From Gnetum montanum (taxonomy: Eukaryota > Streptophyta > Gnetopsida > Gnetales > Gnetaceae), in assembly GCA_015680685.1 (NCBI GenBank), contig MNCI01035767.1, positions 348,757-412,756 of the forward strand: 64,000 nt of DNA. The letters are read 5' to 3'. The position numbers were made by a program, and so were the translations under genes. This document shows, in pieces, positions 57,566-64,000 of this stretch (position 1 is its first letter; each line of letters begins with the position of its first letter). A model generated the notes under the pieces. That model was not told where the DNA came from. It was given only the letters and a program-made list of their open reading frames with translations, and did not search any database.

Positions 57566-59961
57566 ATGAGAGACCGCATCAAGCCTTTACTTTCCCCCGA
57601 AAATTTAGTGCCTGCTGAAGGAGGATCTACGACTCTTGAAGGACCTGGACACGAATCGTCGTTACATAACTGTAGTGGAGATGCAGTAGCTGCAGAAGAC
57701 TTGCCATACTTCAAGAATGTAAAAGGTACGGAATCTACGACTCGGCTCGTATGTATTTTTGTTCATTGCTAAACTCGCTCAGTCTGAAACTCCTCGCCTG
57801 AATAGGCAAAATTTGAAAGTTTGAGAGGTAAAGTTGTGTGCTTGATTGATCATGCTAAACCTAGGATTAGTGGTTGAATTGTTGAATTCAGGGTGAAGGA
57901 TTTTATCATTTTCAGTGATTTGGCAGTTGACATGGATGAATCTGCGCAAAATATGTTGGGATTTGCAGGGGGGTTCTGGACTGCAGTGGCGCACATAATC
58001 ACAGCAGTAATTGGAGCAGGAGTTTTGTCATTGGCATGGAGTATTTCACAGTTGGGATGGATTGCAGGGCCTCTGGTTATGTTCTGCTTTGCTGGTGTAA
58101 CCGCTTACTCATCAAACATGCTTACCAATTGTTTTCGCTATCCTGATCCTGTTAACGGACCACACAGAAATCGATCCTATGAAGAGGCGGTAGCTCACTA
58201 TCTAGGTATAGTTTCTCTTGATTTTACTAACTTTGGTTTTCCTTTCTAATTTTAATATTTCGTGTAAATGATTAAAGATTGATTTGTTGTTTGCTTGTAT
58301 GCAACAGGTAACAAGCATGCTTTAATGTGCGCAATAGTGCAGTATGTGAGTTTCTATGGAACAGCCATAGCCTACACAATCACTACTGCCCAGAGCATCA
58401 GGCAGGGATAAACCTTTAATTTTTTTCAATTTCTTTTAAATTTTCTGCAGATAACCAATATATGGTTTTACAATAAATAGAGCTAATCTTCAATTCGATA
58501 CGATAAATATTTTTGTGTTACCATCTTGGTATTAAACAGATGAAATTCTATTGGTCATATCTCAGAAATTTTAGCATATCTAAATTATTGCGCACACTGC
58601 AGGGCAGTATTCCAGTCCTACTGTTACCACAAAAATGGACACGATGTGCAATGTGAATTCTCTGAATTTAAAATAATGGCCGTCTTTGGAGTGCTGCAGA
58701 TTTTTTTCTCTCAGATCAGAGATTTCAACAAAATTTCTGGGCTGTCCTTTTTGGCAGCAGTAATGTCTATTTTGTATGCATGTATAGGGCTGTTTCTGGT
58801 TCTTTCTAAAGTAATTGGTATTATCACTAATCCCTTTCCATGTTATGGACCAGTTACAAACCGAATGTTTTATTATTTTCTCATGTTGTAAAATTGGTTG
58901 AATTCACAGAACATGGAGAGTTTCGGGGAAACTTAGGAGGAATTGTTGCAGAAACAGGTGTCTCTGCAAGCTTCAAAACATTCAAAATTTTCCAAGCTCT
59001 TGGCGATGTTGCATTTGCTTTTCCTTACACTTGCCTTGTTATTGAAATTGAGGTAATCAAATCAAAGCCCACACATGACACAACGTTTTCTGTTTTACTT
59101 TTCCCATGTAAAGATTGCATTTACTCTATCTCATCTTAAATGTAAAAACGATGCAGAGTACACTATTACCACCCCCACCAGAGGTTCATACAATGAAGAA
59201 GGCATCACTGTTTTCGGCCTCCACCATAACAATTTTCTATGTACTTTGTGGATGCTTTGGTTATGCTGCTTTTGGAAAACACACACCAGGAGAGCTTCTG
59301 ACAGGCTTTGGAAAGTTTGAACCTTATTGGTTGGTCTGTCTTGCAAATTTTTGCGTTGCAATCCATTTGATTGGAGCCTACCAAGTAAAATCTTCTTTCT
59401 TTTCCCCTTCAAATTAAAAAAACTACACTTTAAAATCGTTCTGTTTGATGCATCTTGTCGTTGAACACACTTGTTTTTATCCTGTAATCTGCAATTGCAT
59501 AGCTTTAGATGCCTTCTGTCTGTTTAAAAACACTATTAGCATACAGATTTGTAGGAAATAATTCTTTTGCACTGCAGATTTATTTGCAACCGGTGTTTGC
59601 ATTTGGGGAAAAATGGGCCTCGGAGACATGGCCAAACAATGAGTTTGTAGCAGGGAAATGGAAAATTGGTTTGCCTCATCGTGTGAATCTTCTGAGACTC
59701 ACATGGAGGCCTGCTATTGTGATATCAGTTACAATATTTGCAGTGCTGTTCCCGTCTTTCAATTACATTTTGGGAATTTTGGGGGCATTAAATTTCTGGC
59801 CATTGACAATTTACTTGCCTGTGAGGATGCACATGATCCGGAAGAAGTACCAGAATTGGTCACAAAGAGGCATTTTATTACATGTATACAGTGTCATCTG
59901 TCTCCTAGTCTCCCTGATAGCCGCAGTTGGATCTCTTGAAGGGATTATTAGGGATTATTAA
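57566..59961 (+). CDS. Amino acid permease (AAP type), seven exons
   Basis: A plasma-membrane proton-coupled amino acid importer of the AAAP family, by similarity. Predicted exons: 57566-57725, 57927-58205, 58308-58401, 58603-58817, 58910-59052, 59157-59384, 59578-59961; total 1503 bases, 500 residues, close to the usual 470-500. Exon 2 holds the family signature AHIITAVIGAGVLSLAWSIS then QLGW. Exon 4 has CYHKNGHDVQC and a membrane helix. Exon 6 has FYVLCGCFGYAAFG and HLIGAYQ. Exon 7 has QPVFAFGEKW and ends GIIRDY. Hydrophobic segments fit about ten helices. Intron 1 uses the acceptor TTTGGCAG at 57926 to keep frame (VK then VDMDES). Intron 3 starts with GC, not GT. The first exon codes for a less conserved hydrophilic N-terminus; translation could alternatively start at ATG 57931. 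No stop or frameshift is seen. The gene lies inside the segment inferred to be inverted. Confidence 0.88.
58402..58602 (+). other. GC-AG intron (intron 3 of AAP)
   Basis: The exon ends CATCAG and the intron begins GCAGGG; it ends CTGCAG before GGCAGTATTCC. Joining there restores QSIRAVFQSYCYH in frame. No GT donor at this point keeps the frame, so the non-canonical GC donor is the simplest reading. Confidence 0.6.
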
Positions 59962-60232
59962 AGGAGACTAACTTATATCGTGCATGTATGATTGTTCTTC
60001 TTAAAATTTTATTCATTTCGCAATGATTCTTCAGATGTAGTGTTTTTGCAATACCTGGTAACTACTGAGGTTTCTGCCTGTACAATAACGATGCTTTCAA
60101 TCTCAACACCAAATGAAAGCTTTCTTGGCATGCTTTTAAATATTGCTGATGTTTGTACAGCTCTGAGAGGGCCCTTCTTCTGACCTCTGAGCCATATATA
60201 TTGGATTCTTTTTATCGATATTCAAGGAATAA

Positions 60233-60278
60233 CAGCAAAGTATTTTAAGGTACCTCAGCAAAGTATTTTAAGGTACCT
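60233..60278 (+). repeat. Two-copy 23-bp tandem repeat
   Basis: CAGCAAAGTATTTTAAGGTA plus CCT occurs twice exactly. It lies about 270 bases after the AAP stop. Confidence 0.95.
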
Positions 60279-60360
60279 CTTAATCATTCGGCTATGTTAA
60301 ATTCTTTCCCATATTTTCCATTTTTCAGATTGGTTGCAGATACTATTTATCATGTTTCCG

Positions 60361-60427
60361 GGTTGATGTTTAAAAACCCAAGTAATTTCTGGCCTGGTTG
60401 ATGTTTAAAACCCCAAGTAATTAATGG
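60361..60427 (+). repeat. Two-copy 35-bp imperfect tandem repeat
   Basis: GGTTGATGTTTAAAAACCCA with AGTAATT is repeated next to itself with few changes. Confidence 0.9.
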
Positions 60428-60989
60428 ATGCACCGCAAGTTTAAACTTTCTCTGTACAGAAAAAAATTCATTTTCAGCCCTAAAGGAATTACCACTTCGG
60501 AATTGCGGTAACAAGGTTCATGGTAACTAATACTTCTCTAACAATTTTATGGGCCATAATTGGTCCTTTGTTCTTTGTGTATCAAAACCACGCTAATAGA
60601 CTGCGGTGAGGCAGGCTATCATTTAAGCCTCATCCCTTGGTTTCAAGAAATTCACGATGCCTTTCATGTATGGATGGTTCATTGATTGGTATAAGATGTA
60701 ACTTCAAGAAACAGGAAACAGGGCAACGTGACCAAAAACGGCAAAGTAGAAATGGGTTAAAAACAATATACTGTAAAAATTAGAAATCAAAGAAATTTTA
60801 ATAATAAATTTTATTTAATGCACACCTTTTCATTATCATAATGAAAATAAATTTATTTAATCATAATTTTATAACAAAGATCACAAAGCAACTTCATAAC
60901 ATATTATTTAATAATGACAAGTTTTAACATAAATCATAAAATACCTTCGAATATATATTGTATACTATTAGATGATTAAAAAAATCTTA

Positions 60990-62423
60990 TTTTCATAAAA
61001 CAATCTTATCATTAACTTTCTAAAAGTGTTTTTTATTTTTAGCACTATCAAACATTTTTTCAAAATCAGAATCCAAATCTTCAATGGAAAGGTCATCATC
61101 TCCATCATCCATAGATTCTGCATAATCCCATATTTGCTGAGGACCTAATCTATAATTTGGAGAAGACTGAGATAGTAACCTAATGTTTGAATTCACATAA
61201 ACTAAATCTTCAACCTTTGCACTACCAAGTCTATTACGTTTTATGGAGTGAATAAAGGCCTATTCACACCAATTTCTTTCACATGCAGTTGCACTAGAAA
61301 CCTATGCTATACTAATTTTGTAAATTAATATTCTTATTACATAAAAAATTATCCAATATTTAATCATAATAAATCAAACATGAAAGTTTTCAAGTGTTTT
61401 AAAAAAACTTGAGAGAAAACATGAATTGTTGTCTCTTTTAATAATGGAGTTTGAGCTTCATATTGATTCCAAAATGCAAAAGCATTTAATGTTTCATGAT
61501 CATATGCACAATTATGATGTGAAAATTCTACTTCTGATTTAATATAAATGCTATATTCTTTTTTTTTTTAATCTTTGCATGATCTTCTCTAGTTGCAAAA
61601 CGACAATCAATGTAAATTTTCCAACCTTTATTAACTTCTTCAGCCTACCATGGTTTTTTATGAAACCATTTTGGATTTAGAAGAAATCCAATTGAATCAA
61701 GAGGGAAATGAAGCAGTATTCATCTCTTTTCAATACATTCCTATACTAACTCCTTAGTGTGTTGATCAAATGAAAAAGAATCATCATATAAAACCTACTA
61801 CAAATTTTCTCTTATTTGATCCATTTTCTCAAATATTTTACCGATAGATGCAATGTTATTATCAGTAAGTCTCAAAACCTCATAGATGGGATAAAAAATT
61901 TTAAGAGCTACTTCAATTTGTTTTCAAAATAAGTTTTCTCTCCCTTGAATAATAATATCAACAATATATTCATGCAAGCTTGAATTAATATTAGAAGAAA
62001 TTTTCCACCTTTCCCATTCAACTGAAATCACCATTTCTCGAAGAGACTATTTAACTTTAAAAAGATGTTCAATCATCATAAACTATGAAGTAAACATGGT
62101 TTCTACACATTTCAATAATTGTAGGGAGGAATATTTTTCTATAAATAGATTGGAATAATGAATGGTTCATGAGAAACTATTGAATTTTTTTTGCATTAAT
62201 TATAACTTGTAATATCCACTCAACACTTATAGTAATGTCCTTAAGTAATGAATTCAAGTAATGTGTTGCATAAGGAGTCCAAAATATACTTGAAAATTCA
62301 TCTTATATCATTTCTTCTATCAACACATTATTTGAAGCATTATTTTTGATGATTTGCACAACATTACCTCTACCCACAATACACAATTCCATTAAATATG
62401 TAGCAATTTTAACATTTCCTAAG
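60990..62423 (-). pseudogene. hAT transposase-like gene, 3' half
   Basis: On the minus strand from 62423: GNVKIATYL, then RGNVVQIIKNNASNNV, then IFWTPYATHYLNSLL, the DUF659 core with its Asn-Ala-Ser-Asn motif. Further on: SLREMVISVEWERW, IYEVLRLTDNNIASIGKI, LNPKWFHKKPW. Near 61300-61130 it reaches the hAT C-terminal dimerisation domain (SATACERNW, IHSIKRNRL, VEDLVYVNSNIRLL) and an acidic tail ending near 61000. Many stops are present. Its start joins the 5' half at 48981-49476 in frame once the element and inversion are undone. Ancestrally a cut-and-paste transposase; here inactive. Confidence 0.7.
62419..62423 (-). repeat. Target duplication of the split element, right (inverted) copy
   Basis: CTAAG on the plus strand, CTTAG on the minus strand, follows the 3' LTR of G and equals the bases before F. 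Confidence 0.75.
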
Positions 62424-63254
62424 TGATCAACGGTGAGGTAGCCCTATGCCCAACCATATGAATCACAAGCGTTCATGCACAATCTGATCGAACTCTACAA
62501 ACCTTAAGCCCTTAATTACACTAGTTCAAGAAAGTGAAATCTAATTGGAACAATCATTGTCTTCTTAGTTCCACTTGTGAGGTACACATATATGGTTAAG
62601 TGTAACTGAGGTATATGATTTTTATCATTTTATATTTTATAAGTTTAATCACCTAGAGCAAGAATGGAAAGTAGGGTAATTTAATATCCAGTTTATCTAT
62701 TGCCTAGCTAGCCTAACACAAGTACTCGTTCCCACTCCCCGGACACATCCTAAATGATGTAATGCTATTGGGTTACCAAACATTAAACATTTCTAGGTTA
62801 CCAAGTGCTACATATATGCTCAAAGTGGTCATGCTTGTGTTCATTAACAATTGGAAATTAATTGCTTAATTAACGTGCATTAAAGTAAAGTGCATGAATA
62901 ATAAATGCATTAAAGAGAACATTAATCTATTCTCAGTGCTGCAAGGATTATCAAAAGGGCTCGTCTTTATTTTTGTCACATTGCTGTGCTCATGTACATC
63001 AGTGCTCGAATAAAGGTCCGTACACACTCAGACTCCTGCTGCAAGCACTCAAAAAATTCTAACTCTAGAATGACTAAATTGCAAGAACTTCGTTACTCTA
63101 TGCAAAAACTAACTAAAAAATGACAGAAAATCATGTGCCCAAGTGCTATATTTATAGGTTGGCATATACCCCACGATATTGGATATTCGACATCGCATCT
63201 TGGGCTTTGATATTGGGTATCCAATATTAGAGCATGTCAAAATACGATCCATCA
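62424..63254 (-). repeat. 3' LTR of element G, 831 bp
   Basis: On the minus strand it runs from TGATGGATCGTATTTTGACATG to CACCGTTGATCA. It aligns along its length with the F 5' LTR apart from the deletion in F. A TATAAATATAG box lies near 63147-63157 (complement). Confidence 0.88.
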
Positions 63255-64000
63255 TACCCCTATGATTGAACAAAAACTTGTCCTCGAGTGAAGAAGAGAA
63301 GGAACAAGTTCCTTACAAAATATTGGGTAGGTATGGGATTATTGACTAATATCAAAATTGACCCAGATGAAAGAAACAAACTCTAAGTGCCTAAGTGTAC
63401 AGATTACAATCTTTGACAAAATTGGGTGTTCATGACAAGAGAAGTGAACACCCTAGACAAAACTAACATCCAACTCCTCTTGGTAGCTGAAGAGTAAGGG
63501 AGAAGATTCAACGATCGTGCATAGTCCTCATCACATGGTGCTGTTGCTTATCCATTGGTGAAGACAGTTCTACTTCTAGTCCACACTTCCCACTGCAATC
63601 ACAACAAAATCGCAGATTAGTGTGCAATGTGTAACATATAGCTTTTAAGTACCTTATCTTATCGATGGCTACACTTGGCTAGGTCATGATTATGGTGGAT
63701 TGATTCCATTAATAGTGTTAGCAGGAAAGTTGAAAAATAGGTGAAATGGATAAGCGATCCATTAAATTCTGCAAAGTTCAATGCGATAAAATGCTTGAAT
63801 AGGATTTAAGAATTCATAATAATAAAAATAGGATTTATTGAAAAATGTTGTGAAGATGCACACAATTGGATGTTATTGATGAGGCACATAAAAAGGGCTT
63901 GATTGTGAGGATGTCTAAGGGTAAAGAACTTAACTAACCCAATCAAAAGATATACAAGTGGTTCCTCCCCAAAGTAGGCACAAGCCTTTTATTTTCAAAC
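63255..64000 (-). other. Internal 3' spacer of element G, non-coding
   Basis: AATATTGGGTAGGTATGGGA (63329) complements the E 3' end. No coding frame is seen. It continues past the window edge. Confidence 0.65.

Larger units (their letters stand above)
59962..60985 (+). other. Downstream region of AAP
   Basis: It contains the untranslated end of AAP and two small tandem duplications. No further gene is seen. It leads into the reversed hAT 3' end. Confidence 0.4.
62424..64000 (-). mobile_element. Element G: 3' end of an Athila/Tat-type retrotransposon, runs off the window
   Basis: Minus-strand 3' LTR preceded by the polypurine tract (complement of 63255-63270) and by spacer that matches the last 780 bases of the E internal region (40478-41256), including the landmark near 63965-63990. 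It contains exactly the part of the element that F lacks, in the opposite orientation. Confidence 0.8.

Noticed and set aside
57931-57933. Alternative AAP start at ATG 57931 in exon 2
   Set aside because: Possible, but exon 1 from 57566 with a GT donor and the TTTGGCAG acceptor keeps frame and gives a normal family length; kept as the second choice.

Overview
This is a repeat-dense plant nuclear segment, most likely from a gymnosperm such as a conifer. That assignment is an inference from transposon load and gene structure, not proven by the window. It holds one apparently intact host gene: an amino acid permease of the AAP type at 57566-59961, plus strand, seven exons. Nearly everything else is mobile-element sequence at different stages of decay.

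The dominant family is an LTR retrotransposon of the Athila/Tat kind. Its LTRs run TGATGA...CATCA (650-960 bp) with GATATCG palindromes upstream of a TATAAATA box. It has a tRNA-Asp-type primer site, a Gag with a C-x2-C-x3-H-x4-C knuckle, and sometimes a large 3' ORF combining a plant-transposon-protein-like domain with long coiled coils. Copies, left to right: A (1-5519, 3' part only); C (5520-11471, gag plus 3' ORF remnant, no pol); H (minus strand, 20978-30285, TSD ATGGT, gag plus 3' ORF, no pol); E (35029-42062, TSD AATAT, gag plus protease, no RT or integrase); a solo LTR (45192-45978, TSD TCTAG); F (49477 to about 56400, with pol but without 3' LTR); and G (62424-64000, minus strand, 3' LTR and 3' internal end).

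An older chromovirus-like Ty3/gypsy element (about 32.1-44.26 kb) was split by E inside its RNase H region; H may lie in its leader. A degenerate endogenous pararetrovirus (Caulimoviridae-like) occupies about 11.55-16.17 kb on the minus strand. A LINE relic (about 44.7-47.15 kb, minus) carries the solo LTR. Two tRNA-derived SINE-like heads are present.

The most informative structure is at the right. F (plus strand) and G (minus strand) look like two halves of one retrotransposon. F is preceded by CTTAG at 49472-49476. The LTR of G is bordered by CTAAG, its reverse complement, at 62419-62423. The sequences outside these two sites are the two halves of one hAT transposase-like gene and rejoin in frame. 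The economical explanation is that the element inserted into the hAT gene, and an inversion with one breakpoint inside the element then flipped its 3' end, the rest of the hAT gene and the AAP gene. The second breakpoint should lie just past the right edge of the window.
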